15,597 nt of DNA from Solirubrobacteraceae bacterium (GTDB lineage Bacteria > Actinomycetota > Thermoleophilia > Solirubrobacterales > Solirubrobacteraceae), in NCBI GenBank assembly GCA_019683665.1, contig JADGIB010000054.1, forward strand, positions 1 to 15,597. The letters run 5' to 3'. Under the pieces are notes generated by a model. The model saw only the letters and a program-made list of their open reading frames with translations, was not told the origin of the DNA and did not search any database. Shown here in pieces: positions 1 through 7,282 of this stretch; positions within the stretch are counted from its first letter, which is position 1; every line of letters begins with the position of its first letter. The translations under genes and the position numbers were made by a program.

Positions 1-36
1 GCCAGCGTCAGATGTGAATACGAGACAGGGCGCATG

Positions 37-62
37 GCGACCGCGAACCGACAACGGCGCGC
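37..62 (-). repeat. Dispersed 26-base repeat, copy A
   Basis: On the minus strand this begins GCGCGCCGTTGTCGG and matches copy B at 14900-14925 with two mismatches. It lies 25 bases beyond the stop of the acyltransferase gene in the sense direction, directly after a GC hairpin. The right arm that makes copy B a long hairpin is not present here. Confidence 0.65.
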
Positions 63-84
63 GAGGGGCGGGGCCGCCCGTCGC
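61..84 (-). terminator. GC hairpin after the six-gene operon
   Basis: Nine-base arms (61-69 and 76-84) with one mismatch surround a six-base loop, starting three bases after the acyltransferase stop. There is no T-run. It precedes repeat copy A. Bases 1-36, at the window edge, hold nothing else I can identify. Confidence 0.4.
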
Positions 85-87
85 CGG

Positions 88-1002
88 TCAGGTCCGCTGG
101 AAGCGCAGCCCGTAGCGCGAGACGAACTCGGCGACCGCCTCGGCCAGGTCGGTCTCCGGGCCGCCGCGCTCGCGGTCGAGCAGGGCCAGCCAGGTGACGC
201 CCTCGCCGACGGCCGGGCGGCCGTGGAGGGCGGCGACGACCTCGGCGCCCTCGGGGGCGGCGACCTCGGCCGAGCGGACGAGCGCGACGCGGCCCAGCGA
301 CAGCCAGCCCTCGCCCTCGCTGGCGGTCACGGTCTCGCCGCGCTCGGTGAGGAACCAGGCCAGCTCGCGGAACACCCGCCTGGCGATCTCCCACTGCTCC
401 TCGGGCGGCGGCGTCGGCGGGTAGTCGGGGGCGCGCTTGAGCACCCGGGCCGGGTAGCCGGCGGCCAGCGAGCCGCTCGGGATCGAGCGCGACACGACCG
501 AGCCGGCCGCGACGGTCACGTCGTCGCCGATCTCGACGCCGGGCAGCACGAACACCTGCCACGGCAGCCACACGTTGCGGCCGATCGTGATCGGGGCGAA
601 CTCGATCGGGTAGCCCTCGAGGATCGACTGCCAGGCGGCGTGGGTGAAGATCAGCGACCGCCCGCCCAGGCCGGTCTCGTCGCCGACCGTCAGCGGCATC
701 GACGGATTCAGGAACGTGTCCTGGAAGACGCGCACCCGCCGCCCGAGCTCGAGCCGCGACTGCGGGGTGGCCAGCCCGGCCGCCGTCACCCGGGCGCGCA
801 GCATCGTCTCCTCGCCCAGGATCACCTCGCGGCAGTCGACGCGCACGTCGGGGCCCAGCTCGCAGCGGCGGTCGATGCGGATCGACCTCCCGCGCAGGAC
901 CGTCCCCGGCAGGAGCTTCACGTGGGCGCCGATCGTGACCTCGTCGGCCTCGATGACGACGTCGTCGGCGATCTCGGCCGTCGGGTGGATGCTGCGGCTC
1001 AC
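88..1002 (-). CDS. Left-handed beta-helix (hexapeptide-repeat) acyltransferase, RfbO/WcaF-like
   Basis: 304 aa from a GTG start whose GTGA overlaps the stop of the upstream reductase gene, so translation is probably coupled. Residues 1-180 are built of hexapeptide-type turns (IHPTAEIADDVVIE, VTIGAHV, ITIGRNVWL, VEIGDDVTVAAGSVV) ending in AAGYPARVLKR. This is the classic trimeric left-handed beta-helix acetyl/acyltransferase signature. His121 in FTHAAW is a good catalytic candidate. The family transfers an acyl group from acyl-CoA or acyl-ACP to a hydroxyl or amine, usually on a sugar. Residues from about 190 to 304 form an extra C-terminal domain, predicted alpha/beta, that simple family members lack. 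As the last gene of the ACP/LuxE/LuxC operon it is the likely step that attaches the finished acyl group to its glycan acceptor. The acyl donor and acceptor cannot be read from sequence. Confidence 0.85.
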   Translation of the reverse strand: MSRSIHPTAEIADDVVIEADEVTIGAHVKLLPGTVLRGRSIRIDRRCELGPDVRVDCREVILGEETMLRARVTAAGLATPQSRLELGRRVRVFQDTFLNPSMPLTVGDETGLGGRSLIFTHAAWQSILEGYPIEFAPITIGRNVWLPWQVFVLPGVEIGDDVTVAAGSVVSRSIPSGSLAAGYPARVLKRAPDYPPTPPPEEQWEIARRVFRELAWFLTERGETVTASEGEGWLSLGRVALVRSAEVAAPEGAEVVAALHGRPAVGEGVTWLALLDRERGGPETDLAEAVAEFVSRYGLRFQRT

Positions 1003-2192
1003 GGGCGGTGGACCCTCCGCGTCAGCTCGGCGAGCAGGTCGTAGCCGTCCCAGAAGCGCCCGAACGCGAGCGCCTCGCCGAACGGGACGATGCGGTCGAT
1101 CCCGCGCCCGTTCACCGCCCGGACGAACCGCGCGAGCGTGTCGTCGTCGAAGCCGCTGACCGTCATGGTCTGATCCTTGCGCACGACGTGGCCGGCCAGC
1201 TCGTCGAGCGCGTCGAGCGCGATCGCGTAGAAGAGGCCGGCGCCCGGGTGGGTGCGGTCGAACCCGTCGAGCGTCTCCAGCTCGATCACGGTCAGCTCGT
1301 TGCCGAGCTCGCGGTAGTCGCGCACCGGCCGGTCGGCGAGCGCGCCGTAGGCGTAGGCGCGCTTGGCCAGCGCGGCGCCGAGCTCGAGCGCGTAGCCGCG
1401 GCGGTCGATCTCGGCGCGCAGCTCGTCGAACAGCGCCGCCAGCCGCTCGCGCGCCCCGGCGCCGACCCCGACGACGAGCCGCGGCGACGAGCAGCCCATC
1501 TGATCGAACCAGTAGGCGTCGTTGAACAGCCGGCGCGCGAGGTCGTCCTCCGGCGTCGCGGCGTCGAGCGCGGCCAGCGAGAAGCGGTCGCCGAACAGCA
1601 GCTCGGTCGCGTGCGGGGCGAGCGGCAGCGACCGGATCGTCTCGATCGTCGCGTCGCCGCCCCAGATCACCCGCACGTCGGCCGCGCGCGAGAGGACCGC
1701 GCTCGGCTCGAGCTCGTGCCCGTAGGAGACGACGGCGAGGCTGTCGCCGACCTGCGGGTGCTCGGCCGCGACGGCGTTCAGCGCGTCGACGAGCACCTCG
1801 GTCGTCTCCGAGCGCCGCTGCGACAGCCGCACGACGTTGCGGTTGCCGACGAGCAGCGACACGGCCAGCGAGTAGACGAACATCGTGTCGACCGACGACG
1901 GCGGCACGTGGAAGGCCAGCCCGCGCGGCACCTGGACGACCCCGTCGACGGCGCCGGCGGCGAACTCGCGGGCGAGCGCGGTCGCCGACGCGCGCCGCAG
2001 GAACGCGGCGAGCGGCACGAGCTCCGGGTGGCGGCGGGCGCGCGGGTCGGCGAACAGGGCGCGCGACAGCGCGTGGCAGAAGTCGATCAGCTCCGGCGCG
2101 AACGGCGGCGCGCTGGGCCGGGCCGCCAGCCGGTCGGCGAGCTCCTCCAGCTCGGCTTCGCCGCGCGCGGGGACCAGGGTCTCGACGAGCAT
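999..2192 (-). CDS. LuxC-type acyl-CoA/acyl-protein reductase (RfbN-like)
   Basis: 397 aa from an ATG four bases after the upstream LuxE-like stop; a GAGG overlaps that stop just before the ATG. The protein is an aldehyde-dehydrogenase-fold reductase of the LuxC family, which reduces an activated acyl thioester to an aldehyde with NADPH. Visible family features are GLAFHVPPSSVDTMFVYSLA (residues 91-110, nucleotide-binding half), GNRNVVRLS (116-124), VIWGGDATIETIRS (175-188) and the catalytic cysteine in FDQMGCSSPR (Cys234). The C-terminal KDQTMTVSGF and NGRGIDRIVPFG segments are also typical. Length is somewhat below the roughly 480 aa of bioluminescence LuxC and closer to homologues from polysaccharide loci. 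LuxE lies directly upstream, as expected for a reductase complex. The true acyl substrate is unknown, and with ACP and a sugar acyltransferase in the operon a long-chain fatty acid is not assured. Confidence 0.88.
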   Translation of the reverse strand: MLVETLVPARGEAELEELADRLAARPSAPPFAPELIDFCHALSRALFADPRARRHPELVPLAAFLRRASATALAREFAAGAVDGVVQVPRGLAFHVPPSSVDTMFVYSLAVSLLVGNRNVVRLSQRRSETTEVLVDALNAVAAEHPQVGDSLAVVSYGHELEPSAVLSRAADVRVIWGGDATIETIRSLPLAPHATELLFGDRFSLAALDAATPEDDLARRLFNDAYWFDQMGCSSPRLVVGVGAGARERLAALFDELRAEIDRRGYALELGAALAKRAYAYGALADRPVRDYRELGNELTVIELETLDGFDRTHPGAGLFYAIALDALDELAGHVVRKDQTMTVSGFDDDTLARFVRAVNGRGIDRIVPFGEALAFGRFWDGYDLLAELTRRVHRP

Positions 2193-2196
2193 CGCC

Positions 2197-3216
2197 TCAG
2201 CGCCCCGCCGTGTCGCTGCAGCCGCGCAGCTCCGCCTTCGGCACGCGGCCGAGGATCTCCACCGCTTGGCCGAGCCGCCCGCACGGGCAGTCGTCGACGG
2301 CGACGACCCGCCCGAGGTCCTCGGTCAGCAGCGCGTGCCCGGGGTAGCTCTCCGGCAGCGCGCTGACGACCTCGACGACGCCCTGCTCGCCGCGCGGCGC
2401 CTCGGCCCAGGTGCCCGGGTCGCGGATCACGACGTCGCCGTCGTCGGGCGCGTGCAGGGCCCCGTGCTCGCACTCGACGTAGACGGTCCCGGTCTGCTCG
2501 GCCATCCCGTAGAAGTTGTGGACGCGCTCGATCCCGGTGCGGCGCGCGATCTCGGCCCGGAACGCCTCGCGCGTCACCGCCTGGTCGGCCAGCCGCTTCC
2601 AGCCGCCGGAGTGGACGAGGATCCCGCCGCGCAGGTCGAGCCCCTCCGGCAGGTGCTGCCAGACCATGAACGTGAAGCCGAAGACGAGCACCGGCTCGCC
2701 CGCGTGCCGGGCCAGCCACGCCTCGACGTCGCCGGGCTCGGCGTCGAGCAGGTGGAGATGGTCGCGCCCGAACGGCGACATGCCGAGGATCCCCGCCCCG
2801 CGGGCCGAGAACCGGGCCCGGTCGCGCAGGACCGAGCGGGTGTCGACCACGAGCATCGGCAGTCGCCGGGGACCGAGCCAGTGCTGCATCGTCGCCGCGA
2901 GCGTGCGCGTCTGGGCGGCGGCGGACTCGCGGTCGAGGAAGACGCGGCTGGGCTGCTGGCCGGTCGTGCCCGACGACGTCAGCGTCTTGAACACCCGGTC
3001 GGCCGGGATCGAGCGCAGCTCATGGGTCTTGAACAGCGAGACCGGCAGGTGCGGCACGTCGGCGATCCTCTCGGCCCGCTCGAAGCCGGGGGCGACGCGG
3101 TCGACGATCCGCCGGTACGGCTCGCAGGCGGCGCGGTGGTGGTGGACGAGCGCGGTGAGGCGCTCGGCCAGGCGGGCCGCCTTCTCGGCCTGGGGGGTCG
3201 CGTACTGCTCAGCCAT
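2197..3216 (-). CDS. LuxE-type acyl-protein synthetase (RfbL-like)
   Basis: 339 aa from an ATG that overlaps the upstream ligase stop by eight bases. LuxE-family enzymes activate a carboxylic acid with ATP as acyl-AMP, hold it as a thioester on a cysteine near the C-terminus, and hand it to LuxC. The sequence shows the phosphate-binding TSSGTTG (residues 80-86), NFYGMAEQTGTVY (from residue 234), the acidic TEDLGRV, the CPCGR pair, and the C-terminal LRGCSD. Cys333 in LRGCSD is the probable acyl-carrying residue. N-terminal LPVSLFKTHELRSI is also typical of LuxE. Immediate coupling to LuxC supports a working activation/reduction pair. It is the second adenylate-forming enzyme of the operon, next to the AMP ligase. 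The substrate is not predictable from sequence. Confidence 0.88.
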   Translation of the reverse strand: MAEQYATPQAEKAARLAERLTALVHHHRAACEPYRRIVDRVAPGFERAERIADVPHLPVSLFKTHELRSIPADRVFKTLTSSGTTGQQPSRVFLDRESAAAQTRTLAATMQHWLGPRRLPMLVVDTRSVLRDRARFSARGAGILGMSPFGRDHLHLLDAEPGDVEAWLARHAGEPVLVFGFTFMVWQHLPEGLDLRGGILVHSGGWKRLADQAVTREAFRAEIARRTGIERVHNFYGMAEQTGTVYVECEHGALHAPDDGDVVIRDPGTWAEAPRGEQGVVEVVSALPESYPGHALLTEDLGRVVAVDDCPCGRLGQAVEILGRVPKAELRGCSDTAGR

Positions 3217-4462
3217 CGGCCAGCAGCGCGTAGTCGACCTTCCCCGACGGCTTGACCGGCAGCCGCTCGACGGCGTGGACGCGGATCGCGCGCGGCGGCA
3301 GGCGGAAGCGGGCGGCGAGCGCCCGCGCGTCGGCCTCGCGCTCGGCGTAGACGTCGATGCGGTCGTCGCCGCCGACCGCCGCGGCCGGCCCGTCGACCGC
3401 CGCCTCGACCTCGTCGAGGTTGATCCGCTGCCCGTAGACCTTCGCGATCCGCTTCGCCCGCCCGGTCACGTAGAAGAAGCCGTCGTCGTCGGCGTGCCCG
3501 AGGTCGCCGGTGCGCAGGACGCCGCCCTGCTCGTCGCCGCGGGCGAGGTCGGCGCGGGTCCGGGCGTAGCCGAGCATGACGTTCGGGCCTTCGTAGACGA
3601 GCTCGCCGCCGTCGACGGTCAGGCGCCCGCCGGGGACCGGGATCCCGATCGAGCCGGGCTTCTCGGGCAGGCGCTGCGGCGGCACGTAGCTGATCCGCGC
3701 GGTCGCCTCGGTCTGGCCGTACATGACGAAGAAGCGGACGCGCCGCGCGTAGCGCAGCGCGACCTCCGGGTCGAGGCGGCCGCCGGCCTGGGTCATCGTA
3801 CGCAGCGACGGCAGGTCCATGTCGCGCATCCCGATCCGCTCGAGCATCGCGTACGCGTACGGGACGCCGGCGAACGAGGTCGCCTCGTGGCGGCGGACGT
3901 CGTCCCAGAACTCGCGGCGGATGATCGAGTGCGGGGTGAACGCGACCGAGGCGCCCGCGTAGAGGTGCGAGTGCAGGACCGACAGGCCGTAGGAGTAGGG
4001 CAGCGGCAGCGACGCGATCGCCCGCTCGCCCGGGCCCAGGCCGAGGTACTCGGCGATCGCGGCGGCGTTGGCGAGGAGGTTGCGCCCGGTGAGCCGCACG
4101 AGCTTCGGCGAGCCGGTCGAGCCCGACGTCGACAGCAGCAGCCGCAGGTCGGGGTGCAGCTCGGCGGGGGCGGCGTCGCGCTCGCGGACCTCGCCGTCGG
4201 CGACGACGTAGCGCGGGTCGTAGGCGGCGAGGATCGGGCCGGGGTCGGCGCCGGCCTCCAGGAGGATCACCGCGTGGCCGGCGGCCAGCGCGGCGAGGTA
4301 GCCGATCGCCGAGGCGGCGTCGGGGCCGCAGCGGACGAGGACGAGCTCGCGCCCCGGCAGGCGCTCGCCGAGCGCGGCGACCCGCTCGCGCAGCTCGGCG
4401 TACGTCCACGTGCGGTCGCCCTCGACGAAGGCGACGCCCTCGTGGTCGAGGAGCTCCCTCAG
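3209..4462 (-). CDS. AMP-dependent acyl ligase (ANL superfamily), probable CTG start
   Basis: About 417 aa if translation starts at the CTG at 4460-4462; the first GTG (4268-4270) would remove 64 residues. Reading frame upstream of that GTG encodes a typical ANL N-terminus (DRTWTYAELRERVAALGERL), so the longer form is surely coding. No ATG, GTG or TTG lies between it and the preceding gene. The CTG forms a CTGA overlap with the SDR stop and has a G-run (GGGGGG) eight bases before it. ANL motifs are intact: STSGSTG (about residues 111-117), MYGQTEAT (247-254), RTGDLGHADDDGFFYVTGR (from 317), and PSGK with the catalytic lysine near 408. The protein activates a carboxylic acid as acyl-AMP and transfers it to CoA or, likely here, to the ACP of the operon. 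It is compact compared with the usual 500 or more residues. Confidence 0.85.
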   Translation of the reverse strand: MRELLDHEGVAFVEGDRTWTYAELRERVAALGERLPGRELVLVRCGPDAASAIGYLAALAAGHAVILLEAGADPGPILAAYDPRYVVADGEVRERDAAPAELHPDLRLLLSTSGSTGSPKLVRLTGRNLLANAAAIAEYLGLGPGERAIASLPLPYSYGLSVLHSHLYAGASVAFTPHSIIRREFWDDVRRHEATSFAGVPYAYAMLERIGMRDMDLPSLRTMTQAGGRLDPEVALRYARRVRFFVMYGQTEATARISYVPPQRLPEKPGSIGIPVPGGRLTVDGGELVYEGPNVMLGYARTRADLARGDEQGGVLRTGDLGHADDDGFFYVTGRAKRIAKVYGQRINLDEVEAAVDGPAAAVGGDDRIDVYAEREADARALAARFRLPPRAIRVHAVERLPVKPSGKVDYALLADG

Positions 4463-5160
4463 ATGACCATCCCCCCGTCGACGCCGAGCACCTGGCCGGT
4501 GACGTAGCGGGCCCGGTCGGAGGCCAGCCAGGCGATCGCCTCGGCGACCTCCTCGGGCGTCCCGGCGCGGCCGAGGGCGACGGAGGCCACCCGCTCCTCG
4601 AAGATCTCGGGGTCGAGCGCGCGCGTCATGTCCGTGTCGATGAACCCGGGAGCGACCGCGTTGACGCGGACCTTCGGGGCCAGCTCCTTGGCCGCGCTGC
4701 GGGTCATGCCGATCACCGCCGCCTTCGAGCCGGCGTAGGCGACCTGGCCGCGGTTGCCGGTGATCCCGATGATCGACGCGACGTTGACGATCGCGCCGCC
4801 GTCGCCGCGGGCCAGCAGCCGCGCGCAGGCCTGCATCGTGTTGAGGACGCCGAGCGCGTTGACGTCGAAGGTGCGCTGCGGCTGGATCATCCCCAGCAGG
4901 GCGTCGTCGAGGATGCCGGCGTTGTTGACGAGCACGTCGAGGCGCTTGTGGCGCGAGAACAGCTCGCGGACCGCGGCCTGGACGGCGTCGGCGTCGGCGA
5001 CGTCGAACGGGAGCGCGTCGCCGCCGAGCTCGGCCGCGACCGCCGCGGCGCGCTCGGCGTCGGTGCCGTTGACGACGACCGTGACGCCGTCCTCGGCCAG
5101 CCGCCGCGCCGCGGCCAGCCCGATCCCGCGCGTGGACCCGGTGACGAGCGCGACGCTCAC
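4459..5160 (-). CDS. SDR-family 3-oxoacyl-ACP reductase-like (FabG-like)
   Basis: 233 aa from a GTG at 5158-5160 that overlaps the ACP stop as GTGA. Longer in-frame extension runs antisense-like through the ACP gene and is not credible, since the Rossmann fold begins at once with MSVALVTGSTRGIG. Classical SDR features are all present: cofactor loop TGSTRGIG (7-14), LVNNAG (77-82), and the tetrad Asn101, Ser129, Tyr142, Lys146 (YAGSK). PGFIDTDMT follows, and the C-terminus VTGQVLGVDGGMVI is that of FabG-type enzymes. The family reduces 3-oxoacyl thioesters to 3-hydroxyacyl forms with NAD(P)H. Beside an ACP and an acyl ligase, the expected substrate is a carrier-bound ketoacyl group. It could instead act on a free aldehyde or ketone, taking the role played by the RfbM dehydrogenase in Vibrio. 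Confidence 0.88.
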   Translation of the reverse strand: MSVALVTGSTRGIGLAAARRLAEDGVTVVVNGTDAERAAAVAAELGGDALPFDVADADAVQAAVRELFSRHKRLDVLVNNAGILDDALLGMIQPQRTFDVNALGVLNTMQACARLLARGDGGAIVNVASIIGITGNRGQVAYAGSKAAVIGMTRSAAKELAPKVRVNAVAPGFIDTDMTRALDPEIFEERVASVALGRAGTPEEVAEAIAWLASDRARYVTGQVLGVDGGMVI

Positions 5161-5396
5161 AGGTCGACGTCGTAGCGCGTCCTGAGCATCTCGACCGCCA
5201 CGGGGTAGCTGCTCATGGCGATCACGTCGTCGGTGTCCATCATGATGTCGAACGCCTCCTCGATCTCGGCGACGAGCGCCATGTGCCCGAGCGAGTCCCA
5301 GTGCTCGTGCTGGGCGTAGGCCAGCGACTGCCAGTCGGTGTCGGCCGGCAGGTCGAGCGCGGTCTGGAAGGCTTGCTGGAGGCGGGTCTCGGACAT
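5157..5396 (-). CDS. Acyl carrier protein
   Basis: 79 aa, small and acidic, starting at an ATG preceded at seven bases by GAGG. The phosphopantetheine attachment site is Ser35 in EHWDSLGHMALVAEIEEAF, followed by the usual acidic helix II and a short helix III region. It is the first gene of the six-gene operon and is joined to the SDR by a GTGA overlap. It should carry the acyl substrate as a thioester through the ligase, SDR, LuxE/LuxC and acyltransferase steps. It differs from a housekeeping fatty-acid ACP in the tryptophan before DSL and in its genetic context, so it is best seen as a dedicated carrier, like RfbK in Vibrio cholerae O1. Confidence 0.9.
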   Translation of the reverse strand: MSETRLQQAFQTALDLPADTDWQSLAYAQHEHWDSLGHMALVAEIEEAFDIMMDTDDVIAMSSYPVAVEMLRTRYDVDL

Positions 5397-5434
5397 GGCG
5401 CCGCCTCATGCTATTCGCCCGCAACGGCGGCGCC
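5397..5434. promoter_or_regulatory. Divergent intergenic inverted repeat with a candidate -10 box for the ACP operon
   Basis: A perfect nine-base inverted repeat (GGCGCCGCC at 5397-5405 and GGCGGCGCC at 5426-5434) flanks a 20-base spacer. The spacer holds TAGCAT on the minus strand (5413 to 5408), a fit to the actinobacterial TANNNT -10 consensus. It lies 11 bases before the ACP start codon, so transcription would start very close to the gene. No convincing -35 is visible. The repeat could be an operator between the operon and the divergent membrane protein gene, but GC-rich palindromes also arise by chance. Confidence 0.35.
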
Positions 5435-5467
5435 CGTGAACGGCGATCGGCCGCCCGGCCCGCCAAG

Positions 5468-7282
5468 ATGCCCCGTCTGAGCCTTGCCTCCTCATCCGCC
5501 GTGCGCCGCTACGCGGCCGCCTTCGCGATCGCGCTCGCCGTCTTCGGCGCGGCGCTCGTGCTGATCGCGCCGTCGCCCGACGGCGACGAGCCGCACTACG
5601 TCCTCGAGGCGGTCAGCATCGCCCGCGACCTCGACCGCGACCTCGCCGACGAGTACGACGACGCGTCGCTGATCTCGTCGATCTACGGCCCGACGTCGCT
5701 GGAGCCGCACGCGTTCCGCTTCCCCGGCGGCCACGGCCTCGTGTCGGTCCACTCGCCGGGCCTGCCGCTGCTGCTGGCGCCGGTCGCGGTGGTCACCGAG
5801 AGCCACACGCTGATGCGGGCGGAGATCGTCGTGATCGGGGCGATCGGGGCGATGCTGCTGATGATGCTGCTCGACCGCGTCCCGCTCGGGACGCCGCGGC
5901 TGCGGTGGGTGGCCTGGCTGGCGGTCGTGCTGGCGGCGCCCGTGGTCGTGTACTCCTCGGCGCTGTTCCCGGAGATGCCGGCGGCGACCCTGTCGCTGGG
6001 GGCGGCGGTGCTGCTCACCCGCCCGCGGCCGGGGCCGTGGGCGCTGGCCGGGGCCGCCGCCTGCGCCGGGTTCCTCCCATGGCTGAACGTGCGGTTCCTG
6101 CCGCTGACGCTGTGCCTGGCCGCGATCGGCCTGTGGCGCGCGTGGCAGCACCCGCGCCGGGCGGCGGCGGTCGCGGGCGCGGTCGCGCCGCTGGCCGTGC
6201 TGGGCATCGCGTTCGCGATCGGCTTCCAGTACTGGTACGGCTCGCCGTGGCCCAGCGCCCAGTACGCGCTGTCGACGAGCGAGGCGACGCTGGCCGGCAC
6301 CTACCGGTTCGGGATCGGCGGGCTGTTCAGCGCGCAGTACGGCTGGTTCCCGAAGGTCCCCGTCCACCTGCTGGCGGTCGTCGCGATCGGGGTGCTCGTC
6401 TGGCGGGTGGGCCGGCCCGCGCTCGTCGGCGTCCTCGTGGCCGCCCTGTACCTGCTCGTCATCGGCGCCAGCGGCGTCGGCTTCCCCGGCCACTCGTACG
6501 CGGGGCGCCAGCTCGTGGTGCTGATGCCGCTGGCCGCCGTCCCGATCCTCGCGCTCCTGGCCGCCCAGCGGCGCTGGTGGTCGTGGGGCGCGTTCGCCGT
6601 GCTCGGCGCCGTCTCGCTGGCGCTCACGTTCTCGGCGGTCCGCAACGACGCCCGGGTGGACGCCGTCGCCGACGACTCGCTCGAGGGCCGCTACAACCGG
6701 CTGTGGCCGTCGTACGACCCGCGCCGCGCGGCACCGGAGGAGACGTGGGTCGGCGCCCCGGCGCGGCTGGACCACGACGTCGGCGAGGTGCGCGACGAAT
6801 CCCTGCCCGGGGCGACGGAGCCGGGGGTCCTCGCCGCGCCGCGGGGCGAGCGCGGCGTGCTCGAGCAGGGCACGACCCCGCCGATGCCCGCCTCGGCGTT
6901 CACCGCCGGCGTGCAGCTCCGCGCCGCGGAGGCGCCGACCGGCGACGTCGCCCGCATCGAGGTGCGCGACGAGCGCGGCGAGCTGCTGGCCGAGCGCGAC
7001 GTGCCGGCGCGGGCGCTGCCGCCCGAGATCGGCTACCGCGCCTTCCTGCTCCCGTTCCACACCGAGCGCCCCGGCCGCCTGACGTTCACGCTGCGCACGA
7101 CCGGGAACGTCGAGCTGCTCGCCGGCCCGCCGGTGGTCGGCAACCACCCCGCCGCGACGCTGCGCGGCAGCGAGGGGGTGCGCGACGTCGCCGAGACGTT
7201 CGCGCTGATCGCCGCGCTCGTGCTGCTCGCCGCCGCGCTGACGGTCTACGACCGCAGGCGCGGCAGCACCTCGCGCGAGTAG
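5468..7282 (+). CDS. Multi-pass membrane protein, GT-C glycosyltransferase-like
   Basis: About 604 aa from ATG 5468. An in-frame ATG at 5408 is also open, but it would overlap the divergent promoter and its codons (CTA, GAA, CGA) look non-coding; GTG 5501 is a third option. Residues 17-34 form the first membrane helix. The following outside loop carries DGDEPHY (38-44), like the acidic catalytic motif of the GT-C fold (ArnT/PMT type). About nine further hydrophobic segments follow up to residue 390. A periplasmic domain of roughly 180 residues and one last helix near 577-594 with a basic tail complete the protein. GT-C enzymes use polyprenyl-phosphate sugars on the outer face of the membrane. 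No exact subfamily is recognised and glycosyltransferase activity is inferred. Its 3' end overlaps the convergent oxidoreductase gene by 37 bases. Confidence 0.75.
   Translation: MPRLSLASSSAVRRYAAAFAIALAVFGAALVLIAPSPDGDEPHYVLEAVSIARDLDRDLADEYDDASLISSIYGPTSLEPHAFRFPGGHGLVSVHSPGLPLLLAPVAVVTESHTLMRAEIVVIGAIGAMLLMMLLDRVPLGTPRLRWVAWLAVVLAAPVVVYSSALFPEMPAATLSLGAAVLLTRPRPGPWALAGAAACAGFLPWLNVRFLPLTLCLAAIGLWRAWQHPRRAAAVAGAVAPLAVLGIAFAIGFQYWYGSPWPSAQYALSTSEATLAGTYRFGIGGLFSAQYGWFPKVPVHLLAVVAIGVLVWRVGRPALVGVLVAALYLLVIGASGVGFPGHSYAGRQLVVLMPLAAVPILALLAAQRRWWSWGAFAVLGAVSLALTFSAVRNDARVDAVADDSLEGRYNRLWPSYDPRRAAPEETWVGAPARLDHDVGEVRDESLPGATEPGVLAAPRGERGVLEQGTTPPMPASAFTAGVQLRAAEAPTGDVARIEVRDERGELLAERDVPARALPPEIGYRAFLLPFHTERPGRLTFTLRTTGNVELLAGPPVVGNHPAATLRGSEGVRDVAETFALIAALVLLAAALTVYDRRRGSTSRE

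Noticed and set aside
1..36. A promoter for a gene left of the window in the lower-GC stretch
   Set aside because: The stretch is less GC-rich and holds TATTCA on the minus strand, but no paired -35 or downstream gene can be seen before the window edge.
5161..5466. N-terminal extension of the SDR gene up to 5466
   Set aside because: The extension is read out of frame through the ACP gene and is Arg-rich without domain character; the Rossmann motif starts right at GTG 5160.
5408..5467. Start of the GT-C-like gene at ATG 5408
   Set aside because: Its 20 extra codons include rare A/T-ending codons, it has no ribosome binding site, and it would lie over the divergent promoter; not fully excluded.
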